Shown here: one piece after another, positions 34,148 through 43,194 of the stretch
How the letters are laid out: every line of letters begins with the position of its first letter
Position numbering within the stretch: position 1 is the first letter of the stretch
Assembly (NCBI RefSeq): GCF_001692445.1
Contig: NZ_MAQA01000041.1
Span: 1-43,194, forward strand
Length of the DNA stretch: 43,194 bases
Source of the DNA: Oerskovia enterophila
GTDB lineage: Bacteria > Actinomycetota > Actinomycetes > Actinomycetales > Cellulomonadaceae
Reading direction: 5' to 3'
The notes under the pieces: model-generated
Database searches by the model: none
The model's input: the letters and a program-made list of their open reading frames with translations, nothing else
What the model was told of the DNA's origin: nothing
Program-made: the position numbers and the translations under genes

Positions 34148-37100
34148 GTGAAGTCTATTCCTGCACGAAGGACCGCGAGATCCAGGGTGGTCGCCGCGTC
34201 TCTCGCGGGCGTCCTGGCCCTGACGGGGCTCGCGGCCGCAACAGGCCCGGCGACGGCACACGACGGCGTCGACCACGGCGCAGAGCCCGGCGCGGAGGCC
34301 GCGCTCGACTGGTCCAACTACGAGAAGATCCTGCTGACCAAGGACGTCGGCGAGCCCATCGACCTGGCGATCCTGCCTGACGGCAAGATCCTGCACACCG
34401 CCCGCAACGGCGACGTCCGGCTCACCGACCCCGAGACCGGCATCACCTCCGTCACCAACAAGATCCCCGTGTACGCGAACTCGGAGGACGGTCTCCAGGG
34501 CATCGGGATCGACCCGAGCTTCGCGGAGAACGGCTGGGTCTACCTCTCCTACGCACCGCTCAGCGGGACCCCGACCGGCTCGGCTCCCAACACCCTCCCG
34601 GCAGGCGCCGACGAGAGCTACTGGGACCAGTGGAAGGGCGTCAACCGGCTCTCCCGGTTCAAGTGGACGGGCACGGGTCTCGACCTGGCCTCCGAGCAGA
34701 AGATCATCGACATCGAGGTCCAGCGCGGTCAGTGCTGCCACGTCGGCGCGGACATGGACTGGGACGCCGACGGCAACCTCTACCTGTCGAGCGGTGACAA
34801 CACCCCCGCGAGCGCGCCCGGGGCCAACGGCTTCGCGCCCAACAACGACGCTCCGGGGATGAACCCCGGCCTGGACTCGCGTCGCGGTGCGGGCAACACA
34901 AACGACCTGCGCGGCAAGATCCTCCGGATCAAGGTCCAGGACGACGGCACGTACACGATCCCCGAGGGCAACCTCTTCCCGGTCGGTACCGAGAAGACCC
35001 GCCCCGAGATCTTCGTGATGGGCGTCCGCAACCCCTTCCGCATCGACGTGGACCCCGAGACGAACAGCCTCTCGTGGGGCGACTACGGTCCCGACGCGGC
35101 CAACGCCGACCCGAACCGTGGCCCCATGGGCTATGTCGAGTGGAACACCGTGAGCCTCGACGACCCGCACAACGCGGGTTGGCCCTACGTGCACGGCCCC
35201 AACGCGCCCTACAACGAGTGGAACTTCGCGACGAGCACCCCCGGGGCGTTCTTCGACCCGGCCGCGCTCAAGAACAACTCGCGCTGGAACACGGGCCTCG
35301 TCGACCTGCCCCCGGCCCGCGCCGCGACGCTCTACTACGGTGACCGCCCCGGCGACCAGCCGTGGGACGAGCTCGTGAACTTCGGCACCGGCAGCGGCCA
35401 GGCCCCCATGGGAGCCCCCGTCTACCACTACGACGCCGAGAACCCCTCGACGTCCAAGCTCCCCGAGTACTGGGACAACAAGGCGTTCTTCGGCGAGTTC
35501 TCGCAGGACTACCTCGCGGCCTTCACGGTCGACTGGGAGACCTACGAGGTCACGCACATCGAGGACTTCACGCCCAACGCCCAGCTCGCCAAGAACGCGC
35601 AGCCGCTCAACGACAACATGATCGACATGGAGTTCGGGCCCGACGGCTCGCTCTACGTGCTCGACTACGGCGACGGCTTCTTCCGCGCCAACCCGGACGC
35701 CGGCCTCTACAAGGTGTCCTACGCCGAGGGCAACAAGGCGCCCCAGGCCCGCTTCACCGCGACCCCCACCTCGTCGTCCGAGGCCCCGCTCACCGCGGCC
35801 TTCGACGCGAGCACCTCGAGCGACCCCGACGGCGACGCCCTCACCTACCAGTGGGACTTCGACGGCAACGGCACGTTCGACGCCACGGGGATCACCGCGA
35901 GCCACACCTACACGACCCTCGGTCAGTACAACGCCCGCCTGCGCGTCACCGACGCCAAGGGCAAGTTCACGCTGACCTCCAAGGTCATCTCGGTCGGCAA
36001 CCAGGCCCCCGTGGTCACGGTCGACTACCCCGGTGACGGCTCGTTCTTCAGCTGGGGCCAGGCAGTTCCCTTCAAGGTCTCCACGCAGGACGCCGAGGAC
36101 GGCACCGCGACGGCCTGCAACCGCGTCGCATGGACCTACGGTCTGGGCCACGACGAGCACGCCCACCCCGAGGTCTCGGGCACGGGCTGCACGGGCGCCT
36201 GGAAGACGTCGCCCGACTCGCCGCAGCACGGTGAGGGCGCGCACATCTACGGCGCCGTCGTCGTCTCCTACACCGACAACGGCCACAACGGCCTGCCCGC
36301 CGCTCCCGGTGAGGCGACCGTCCAGCTGAACCCGTTCGTCCAGCAGGCCGAGCACGCCAAGAGCAAGGGCGTCGTGGCGTACGAGGACGAGACGGCGGGT
36401 GCCGGTCAGGCGATCCGCGGCCTCGGCAACGGCGACCACCTGTCCTACAGCCCGGTGAACTTCGCCGGGATCACGGGTGTCAAGGTCGTCGCCAACGGTG
36501 GCGGACAGCTCCAGCTCCGCTGGGGTGCGGCCGACGCCGCGCCGTTCGCCACGGCCCAGATCCCCGCAGGCGCAGGCTGGAAGGAGGTCACGGTGCCGTT
36601 CACGAACGCCCCGCAGGGTTCGGGCACGCTGTTCGTGACCTCGGCCAACGAGCTGGCCGTCGACTCGTTCGACTTCCAGGGCGTGGGCGTCGGTGACGTC
36701 AAGGCGCCGACGATCAAGCACACGCTCGACCCGGCAGCGCCCACGGGCGTCGGCGGCGTCTACAACAAGGCCGTGCGCATGAACCTCGACGTCAAGGACG
36801 ACGGCGCTCTCGCGAGCGTCCAGTACTCGACCAACAACGGCCAGTCCTGGACGAACGTGGCCGCGGCCAGCGGCGCGTACAGCGTCAACTTCACGACCAA
36901 CGGCGTGCGGAACCTGCAGTACCGCGCGACCGACACGGGCGGCAACGTCTCCACGGTCGGGTCGGTCTCCTTCACGATCGACCTCGCGGCGCCGAACGAG
37001 CCCACGGTCTCGTCGGTCACCAAGGTCGCCGTGCCGGCAGCCCGCGTCTCGTACGGGGCACCGGGCGAGGCCACGGTCACCGTCACGGGCGAGGGTGGCA

Positions 37101-37591
37101 CGCCGACCGGCGACGTCGTCCTCACCTCGGGCGACACCGAGGTCGGTCGCGGGACCCTCGTCGACGGCGTGGCCACGGTCGCGCTCGACCCGTCGCTCGC
37201 CGTCGGGACGCACACCCTCAAGGCGAGCTACCAGGCCGACCAGGTCTTCAAGAAGTCCTCGTCGACCGTGCGCCTCACGGTCGCCGCGGCGTCCTCGACC
37301 GTCTCGGGCTCGGTCTCGCCCAACCCGGTCAAGCCGTCGATCGCCGCCAAGGCGACCATCTCGGTCGAGAGCTCGACCGGTGTCGTCGCCACGGGCGACG
37401 TCACGGTCACGGTCAAGCGCAACAACGCCACGGTCGCTACCCGCACCGGGACGCTCGACGCCGAGGGCAACGTCGTCGTGACGCTCCCGAAGCTCCCCGA
37501 GGTCGGCACCTACAAGGTCGAGATCGCCTACCAGGGCTCGACCGGCGTCACCAAGAGCGCGACGTCGCTCAACCTCACCGTCCGCAACTAG
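34148..37591 (+). CDS. Secreted PQQ-type sugar dehydrogenase with PKD, CBM6-like and Ig-like domains
   Basis: A 1147-residue exported protein. The signal peptide (1 to ~37) ends ATGPATA. Residues ~45-520 form a beta-propeller of the soluble glucose / aldose sugar dehydrogenase class (DLAILPDGKILHTARNGDV, then GLQGIGIDPSFAENGWVYL and VMGVRNPFRIDVDPET). Then a PKD domain (~528-617, SSDPDGDALTYQWDFDGNG), an Ig-like segment, a CBM6-like carbohydrate module (~733-850, YEDETAGAGQAIRGLGNGDHL), and Ig-like repeats to the end. Such proteins oxidise or bind sugars outside the cell; PQQ use is inferred from the fold. GAGGAG ten bases before GTG 34148 favours that start over the ATG at 34130, which lacks a ribosome site. 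There is no wall anchor. Confidence 0.88.
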   Translation: MKSIPARRTARSRVVAASLAGVLALTGLAAATGPATAHDGVDHGAEPGAEAALDWSNYEKILLTKDVGEPIDLAILPDGKILHTARNGDVRLTDPETGITSVTNKIPVYANSEDGLQGIGIDPSFAENGWVYLSYAPLSGTPTGSAPNTLPAGADESYWDQWKGVNRLSRFKWTGTGLDLASEQKIIDIEVQRGQCCHVGADMDWDADGNLYLSSGDNTPASAPGANGFAPNNDAPGMNPGLDSRRGAGNTNDLRGKILRIKVQDDGTYTIPEGNLFPVGTEKTRPEIFVMGVRNPFRIDVDPETNSLSWGDYGPDAANADPNRGPMGYVEWNTVSLDDPHNAGWPYVHGPNAPYNEWNFATSTPGAFFDPAALKNNSRWNTGLVDLPPARAATLYYGDRPGDQPWDELVNFGTGSGQAPMGAPVYHYDAENPSTSKLPEYWDNKAFFGEFSQDYLAAFTVDWETYEVTHIEDFTPNAQLAKNAQPLNDNMIDMEFGPDGSLYVLDYGDGFFRANPDAGLYKVSYAEGNKAPQARFTATPTSSSEAPLTAAFDASTSSDPDGDALTYQWDFDGNGTFDATGITASHTYTTLGQYNARLRVTDAKGKFTLTSKVISVGNQAPVVTVDYPGDGSFFSWGQAVPFKVSTQDAEDGTATACNRVAWTYGLGHDEHAHPEVSGTGCTGAWKTSPDSPQHGEGAHIYGAVVVSYTDNGHNGLPAAPGEATVQLNPFVQQAEHAKSKGVVAYEDETAGAGQAIRGLGNGDHLSYSPVNFAGITGVKVVANGGGQLQLRWGAADAAPFATAQIPAGAGWKEVTVPFTNAPQGSGTLFVTSANELAVDSFDFQGVGVGDVKAPTIKHTLDPAAPTGVGGVYNKAVRMNLDVKDDGALASVQYSTNNGQSWTNVAAASGAYSVNFTTNGVRNLQYRATDTGGNVSTVGSVSFTIDLAAPNEPTVSSVTKVAVPAARVSYGAPGEATVTVTGEGGTPTGDVVLTSGDTEVGRGTLVDGVATVALDPSLAVGTHTLKASYQADQVFKKSSSTVRLTVAAASSTVSGSVSPNPVKPSIAAKATISVESSTGVVATGDVTVTVKRNNATVATRTGTLDAEGNVVVTLPKLPEVGTYKVEIAYQGSTGVTKSATSLNLTVRN

Positions 37592-37597
37592 GCACGT

Positions 37598-37627
37598 GGT
37601 GGCCCGGGGCTCGCGCCCCGGGCCACC
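37598..37627 (+). other. Perfect 13-bp hairpin between two operon genes
   Basis: GGTGGCCCGGGGC-TCGC-GCCCCGGGCCACC lies six bases after the dehydrogenase stop. There is no T run, and the next ribosome site (GAAGGAGAG) follows within 20 bases. It probably stabilises the upstream message or causes partial termination. Confidence 0.7.
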
Positions 37628-37650
37628 GAACCTCACCTCGAAGGAGAGAC

Positions 37651-38655
37651 ATGAGTTCACACGAGCACCACCACGAGTCCATCCCGGCTCGCCCGATGAG
37701 CCGGCGGAACCTGCTCAAGGCCCTCGCGGCCTCGACGGTCGCCGTCGGTGTGGGCGCGGCGATCGGCCCGACCGCGGCGTCCGCCCTGGGCGGCGTCGCC
37801 GCAGCACCGAGCAGCGGCCGCAACCGCCTCGTCCCCGTCAACCGCATCGGCATCCAGCTCTACACGGTGCGCGACAAGGTCAGCTCGCTCGGCTTCCGGG
37901 CCGTGTTCGAGGAGCTCGCCGACATCGGCTACTCCGAGGTCGAGTTCGCGGGCTACACGCAGGGCAACGTCGGCCCGATCACCATCCCGGAGATCCGCCA
38001 GCTGCTCGACGACAACGGCCTGCGGGCCGTCGGGACGCACGCGACCCTCAACCCGGGCAACATCGACGCCGAGATCGAGAAGGCGCTCATCCTCGGGATG
38101 CCGCACATCGGCCAGGGTGGCCCCATCAACAACACCCCGACCGTCGCTGCGTGGACCGCCGCGGCGAACACGTGGAACCAGATGGGCGTCAAGACCAAGG
38201 CCGCAGGCCTCAAGCTCTACGCGCACAACCACGACGGCGAGTTCCGCTTCACCACGGACGACCCGACGCGCCGCGTGTACGACCTGCTGTGGGACGAGTT
38301 CGACCCCGAGCTCGTCTTCTTCGAGATGGACGTCTTCTGGGCGCACGTCGGCAAGCACAAGTACCCCGGGTTCGAGCCCATCGACTACATCAAGCGCGAC
38401 CCGCGCCGCTTCCCGATGCTCCACCTCAAGGACGGCAAGACCAACACGGGCAGCGCCAACGGCTACGACATCATCGAGTTCGGCGAGGGCAACATCGACT
38501 ACCAGGCCTTCCTGTCGCAGCTGCGCACGCGCGGCCAGCACTTCGGCCTGTTCGAGCAGGACAACGCCAGCTCGGTCGCCGCGCCGCCGAACCCACTGAA
38601 CTCCCTGGGCAACGCACGGCGCAGCTACACCTCCATCTACGGCCTTCGCGGCTGA
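37651..38655 (+). CDS. Tat-exported xylose-isomerase-like TIM-barrel protein
   Basis: A 334-residue protein of the sugar-phosphate isomerase/epimerase (AP-endonuclease 2 fold) class. The N-terminus has a twin-arginine signal (SRRNLLKALAAS) ending near ASALGG, so it is exported folded. The barrel begins at RIGIQLYTVRDKV. Metal-site candidates are in YSEVEFAGY, YAHNHDGEFRF, FFEMDVFWAHVG and PMLHLKDGK. GGAGAG precedes the ATG. It follows the secreted dehydrogenase, as in many actinobacterial sugar-utilisation loci, and probably acts on oxidised or released sugars outside the cell. The exact substrate is unknown. Confidence 0.9.
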   Translation: MSSHEHHHESIPARPMSRRNLLKALAASTVAVGVGAAIGPTAASALGGVAAAPSSGRNRLVPVNRIGIQLYTVRDKVSSLGFRAVFEELADIGYSEVEFAGYTQGNVGPITIPEIRQLLDDNGLRAVGTHATLNPGNIDAEIEKALILGMPHIGQGGPINNTPTVAAWTAAANTWNQMGVKTKAAGLKLYAHNHDGEFRFTTDDPTRRVYDLLWDEFDPELVFFEMDVFWAHVGKHKYPGFEPIDYIKRDPRRFPMLHLKDGKTNTGSANGYDIIEFGEGNIDYQAFLSQLRTRGQHFGLFEQDNASSVAAPPNPLNSLGNARRSYTSIYGLRG

Positions 38656-38681
38656 ACCACCGAGAAAACAGGAGATTCGCC

Positions 38682-39950
38682 ATGAAGTGGAAGGTTTCAG
38701 CAGCCGCTGCCGCAGCGTTCGCGCTGATCGCGGTCGGTGCACCAGCAGCGCACGCCGCCGTCACGAGCTGCACGACCGAGCTCGACGACACGGTCATCGC
38801 GGGTGACCTGGTCGTCCCCGCGGGAGCGACCTGCGTCCTCGGCGGGACCACGGTCCAGGGCTCGATCACGGTCGGCGACGACGCGTGGCTCGACGCGACC
38901 GAGGCAGTCATCGAGGGTGACGTCGTCGCGACCGACGCGTACGGCGTCCTGATCGACGGGGCGAGCGTGGGCGGCGACATCAGCTCGTACACCGCCGGTT
39001 CGCGCGTCGGGTTCCTCTACCTGTACGACCTGCGCGTGGCCGGCAGCGTCGCGGCGGGCGGGGTCGACGTCGAGATCTCGGACTCGAAGATCGCGGGCAA
39101 CCTCTCGACGCAGGCCGCGACGTACGTCGACCTGCTGCGCACGAGCGTGAACGGCGACGTGACGCTCGGTGACAGCGACTTCGGCGTGAGCGTCGGCGGA
39201 GCGGTCGTCGGGGGCAGCCTGTCCGTGACGGGCACCTCGCGCGACGCGCTGGTCGGCGCGACGAGCGACGGGTCGGCAGACCAGTGGGGCAACACGGTGG
39301 GTGGGGACCTCGTCCTGACCGGCAACACCGCGAACCTCCAGGTCGCGGGCACCACGGTCCACGGGGCCGTGCGCCTCGCGGACAACGCGCCGGCCGCGAA
39401 CTTCGGTCCGGGCAACACCGCGGGCTCGGTCGAGGGCGACCTCACCGGCACGGCACCCGGTGCGCTCGCGGCGGGCGACCAGTCGGTCGCCGTCGTGATC
39501 CCCGAGCCCCGTCCGGGCGAGCTCACGTGGAGCCTCGAGGGTTCCTCGGGCCTCGTCGACCTGGGCGTGGCCGAGGAGCAGGGCGACCACTTCGCGGCCT
39601 CGGGCGACCTCGTCCCGGTCCGCGTCACGGACACCCGCATCAACGCCCCGGCGTGGTCGGTGTCCGCACAGGTCGGCGACTTCGTCGCGGGCGGCGAGAC
39701 GGTGTCCGGCAAGTACCTCGGCTGGACGCCCGCGCTCCAGGAGAACGACGGCGGAGCGGTCGCGGGTGCGGCCGTCGCCTCGGGCTTCGTCGAGGGTGAC
39801 GGCCTGTCCGTCGCCCGCACCCTGGGCAGCGCGGAGGCCGGGCACGCCCGCGGCTCCGCGGTCATCGGGGCGGAGCTCGACCTGAAGCTCCCGCTCACGG
39901 TGAACGAGGGGACGTACAACGCGACGCTGACGCTCACGGCGCTCAGCTAG
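38682..39950 (+). CDS. Secreted beta-helix protein with a WxL-like C-terminus
   Basis: A 422-residue exported protein. The signal peptide (1 to ~26) ends PAAHAA. Residues ~30-270 are repeated short strands (GDLVVPAGATCVLGG, then GSITVGDDAWLDAT and GDVTLGDSDFGVSVGG), which suggest a parallel beta-helix. The C-terminal ~140 residues start LTWSLEGSSGLVDLG and run through VTDTRINAPAWSVSAQVGDF to GTYNATLTLTALS. This layout resembles WxL surface domains, with the first W-x-L visible and the final one degenerate. AGGAG precedes the ATG. It lies 26 bases after the isomerase with no terminator between, so it is co-transcribed. The next gene encodes the DUF916 partner type. Confident as secreted; the WxL link is inference. 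Confidence 0.72.
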   Translation: MKWKVSAAAAAAFALIAVGAPAAHAAVTSCTTELDDTVIAGDLVVPAGATCVLGGTTVQGSITVGDDAWLDATEAVIEGDVVATDAYGVLIDGASVGGDISSYTAGSRVGFLYLYDLRVAGSVAAGGVDVEISDSKIAGNLSTQAATYVDLLRTSVNGDVTLGDSDFGVSVGGAVVGGSLSVTGTSRDALVGATSDGSADQWGNTVGGDLVLTGNTANLQVAGTTVHGAVRLADNAPAANFGPGNTAGSVEGDLTGTAPGALAAGDQSVAVVIPEPRPGELTWSLEGSSGLVDLGVAEEQGDHFAASGDLVPVRVTDTRINAPAWSVSAQVGDFVAGGETVSGKYLGWTPALQENDGGAVAGAAVASGFVEGDGLSVARTLGSAEAGHARGSAVIGAELDLKLPLTVNEGTYNATLTLTALS

Positions 39951-39963
39951 TCGCGGAGTGATC

Positions 39964-40007
39964 GTGGTGCCGGCCGGCCCGTTTCTCCGCGGGCCGGCCG
40001 GCACCAC
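39964..40007 (+). terminator. Perfect 18-bp terminator-like hairpin
   Basis: GTGGTGCCGGCCGGCCCG (39964-39981) and CGGGCCGGCCGGCACCAC (39990-40007) pair completely around an eight-base loop. It ends the dehydrogenase-isomerase-WxL-like unit. Confidence 0.85.
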
Positions 40008-40134
40008 CGTTCGACAGCTCTCCTGACCGGCCGCCCTCCTGACGGGCAGCTCTCCTGAGGGGCACGGACGGCCGTCCCGACGCGACGGACCGTCCGGCTA
40101 CTCTCGGTCGGAACCCACGAAAGCAGGCACGACC

Positions 40135-41424
40135 ATGGCGACCCAGCACCTCTCCCTCCCGGGCGCGCGCGACGGCGCGAGCCCGGCCGCGCAGGCGACG
40201 CAGGACCCGCGCTCGGCACAGCGCAACGCGCGTGCCCACCAGCGGGAGAACGGCCACAGCCACGCCCTGTGGCTCCTCGCCGTGCTGGCCGTGACCCTGG
40301 TCGTGGGCCTGCTCGTCTCGCTGGTCGCCCCGACCGCCTCGGCCGTCGTCTCGTCCGCCCCCGCGCGGACCGCCGCGCTCCCGCACGCGGTGAGCGCCGC
40401 CGTCGGGCAGGTGGATCCCGCCGCGCCCGCGCCGGACGCCCCCGCCGAGCCCGACGCCCCCGCGGTGACCACCCCGGTCACCTGGGGCGTGCGCCCCGCC
40501 GACACCGTGCACGGCACCGACCGCCCCAACTACGCCTACGGCCTCGACCCCGGGACGAGCCTCGACGACGCGATCATCGTCTCCAACTACACCGAGGGGC
40601 CGCTGACGTTCCGCGTCTACGCGGCCGACGGGTACATGACCGAGGCCGGCGAGCTCGACCTGCTGCCCGCGGGCGAGGAGTCGCAGGCGCTCGGCTCGTG
40701 GGTCACGTTCGAGGCCGAGGACGTCACGATCGAGGGCGGCGGCACCGCGGTCGTGCCCTTCACCGTGACCGTCCCCGCCGACGCGACGCCGGGCGACTAC
40801 GCGGCGGGCGTCGTGTCCTCGCTGCTCGTCGAGAACGCCGAGGGCGTGAGCGTCGACCGCCGCCTCGGCTCGCGCATGCACCTGCGCGTCGCGGGCGACC
40901 TGGTCCCGGCCGTCGTGGTCGACGACGTGTCGGTCACCTACGACGGCACCCTCAACCCCTTCGCCGCGGGCAGCGCGGTCGTCACGTTCACGGTCACGAA
41001 CGACGGCAACACGCGTCTGGCCCCGGGCCAGTCCGTGCGCGTCGCCGGGCCGTGGGGTGCGGGCGCGCAGAGCGCACCGCGCGTCGACCTCCCCGAGATG
41101 CTCCCCGGCACGTCGCTGACGCGGACCGTGACGGTCGACGGCGTCTGGCCCCTGGGCCGGGTCAAGGGCTCGGTCACGGTCTCCGCGGAGGTCGTGACAG
41201 CGATCGGCGCGGCCGACGCCGCGCCCCTGCCGGTCGCCCCCGCCACGGGTTCCGCGTCCACCATCGCCGTGCCGTGGTCCGCGCTCGCGCTGCTCGTCCT
41301 GGTGGTCGGGGGCGTCGTCCTGCAGCGGCGCGGTGCCCGACGACGGCACGCGAGCGACGAGCGCAAGGTCGCCGAGGCCGTGGCCCAGGCGCTCAAGGAA
41401 CGCGACGAGCAGCCCGTCGTCTGA
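40135..41424 (+). CDS. DUF916 (WxL-interacting) membrane protein
   Basis: A 429-residue protein. A cytoplasmic N-terminus (1-43) is followed by a signal-anchor or cleaved signal (ALWLLAVLAVTLVVGLLVSLV). A DUF916 domain (~113-250) has VTWGVRPADTVHGTDRPNYAYGL and an immunoglobulin-like pattern ending GSRMHLRVAGDL. A second Ig-like domain (~255-345) corresponds to the DUF3324-type partner domain. A C-terminal helix (~378-400) and a basic tail follow. In Firmicutes such proteins bind peptidoglycan and WxL proteins. A TACTCT hexamer at 40099-40104 gives a separate short-leader promoter. No strong Shine-Dalgarno is seen before the ATG. Confidence 0.88.
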   Translation: MATQHLSLPGARDGASPAAQATQDPRSAQRNARAHQRENGHSHALWLLAVLAVTLVVGLLVSLVAPTASAVVSSAPARTAALPHAVSAAVGQVDPAAPAPDAPAEPDAPAVTTPVTWGVRPADTVHGTDRPNYAYGLDPGTSLDDAIIVSNYTEGPLTFRVYAADGYMTEAGELDLLPAGEESQALGSWVTFEAEDVTIEGGGTAVVPFTVTVPADATPGDYAAGVVSSLLVENAEGVSVDRRLGSRMHLRVAGDLVPAVVVDDVSVTYDGTLNPFAAGSAVVTFTVTNDGNTRLAPGQSVRVAGPWGAGAQSAPRVDLPEMLPGTSLTRTVTVDGVWPLGRVKGSVTVSAEVVTAIGAADAAPLPVAPATGSASTIAVPWSALALLVLVVGGVVLQRRGARRRHASDERKVAEAVAQALKERDEQPVV

Positions 41425-41439
41425 GGCGGGCGGCAGCGG

Positions 41440-43017
<1,578 letters not shown>

Positions 43018-43194
43018 GTGAGCACTCCCCCCACGGCACCATCGCCGACCACGAGCCCTCGGTCCCCGTTCGGTCGGTTGCGGGTGGGGTGGTCGTCGTT
43101 CGCGGAGCGTCGGCCGGGGTTGGCTCAGTTCGTGGTGTTCTTCGTGTTGAGCAATGGTGTGACGGTGTTGCAGCTGGCGTTGATGCCGGCGTTC
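43018..43194 (+). CDS. Probable GtrA-like polysaccharide membrane protein (3' end outside window)
   Basis: Fifty-nine residues are visible: a Ser/Pro/Thr-rich N-terminus, then RPGLAQFVVFFVLSNGVTVL and LALMPAF, the first membrane helix. The helix resembles the start of GtrA-type proteins that move lipid-linked sugars, but too little is present to be sure. AAGGAG lies nine bases before the GTG at 43018. Codons after about 43075 are mostly G-ending (GTG, TTG, GCG, CGG), unlike the C-ending codons of other genes here, which suggests separate ancestry. Linkage to glf supports a surface-glycan role. Confidence 0.5.
   Translation, partial: MSTPPTAPSPTTSPRSPFGRLRVGWSSFAERRPGLAQFVVFFVLSNGVTVLQLALMPAF

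Noticed and set aside
34091-37660. 1189-codon open frame on the minus strand opposite the dehydrogenase gene
   Set aside because: It is a codon shadow with Val/Asp/Arg/Gly-rich sequence and no family motif.

Overview
The window is very GC-rich chromosomal DNA from an actinobacterium. A member of the Micrococcales, such as a Cellulomonas, Oerskovia or Cellulosimicrobium relative, fits best. The pointers are strong C/G third-position codon bias, an fhaB-fhaA pair beside a tRNA-Leu(CAG), an LAXTG (class E type) sortase signal, UDP-galactopyranose mutase, a glycine riboswitch in front of gcvP, frequent GTG starts, and many genes whose start codon lies exactly where transcription should begin. No mobile element, CRISPR array or phage gene was seen. 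The genus is inference; no rRNA is present.

Layout. 1-1.3 kb: the end of the FHA-domain signalling cluster (fhaB partial, fhaA) and a tRNA-Leu with its terminator. 1.3-3.8 kb: a small membrane protein, then a PadR regulator translationally coupled to a multi-pass membrane protein behind a doubly symmetric CCTAG operator. 3.9-7.4 kb: a squalene-cyclase-like toroid protein, isopentenyl-diphosphate isomerase (idi), a membrane protein and a methyltransferase. 7.5-7.8 kb: a compact non-coding or leader-peptide unit with an almost perfect anti-Shine-Dalgarno complement and a tight three-way RNA junction. 7.8-13 kb: DHA2 efflux pump, NmrA-type reductase, low-molecular-weight phosphotyrosine phosphatase, alpha/beta hydrolase and a DUF1992 protein.

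13.2-16.6 kb holds the most striking system. A full bacteriophytochrome sensory core (PAS-GAF-PHY, with the biliverdin cysteine) is fused to a SpoIIE/PP2C phosphatase instead of a histidine kinase. It faces a two-gene operon for an RsbW-like kinase and an RsbV-like STAS protein. Together they form a complete, apparently red-light-gated partner switch. 16.7-23.5 kb: aminotransferase, small membrane protein, LysR regulator, a sortase-anchored repeat protein, and an unusual lactate/malate-dehydrogenase fold fused to an ACT domain. 23.5-28.5 kb: tandem glycine riboswitch and gcvP-gcvT-gcvH, the glycine cleavage system. 28.5-33.7 kb: a perfect CRP-type site upstream of a stand-alone LuxR DNA-binding domain, a NUDIX hydrolase, a P-loop kinase-like protein, a PrsW-type protease, and a NarL-type two-component system.

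33.8-41.4 kb: a strong promoter and a LacI/CebR-like operator precede a large secreted sugar-dehydrogenase-type protein with PKD and CBM6-like modules, a Tat-exported xylose-isomerase-like protein, a secreted beta-helix/WxL-like protein, and a DUF916 (WxL-interacting) membrane protein. This looks like a surface carbohydrate module. 41.4 kb to the end: glf, a long divergent intergenic region, and the start of a probable polysaccharide membrane protein whose codon use differs sharply from the rest.
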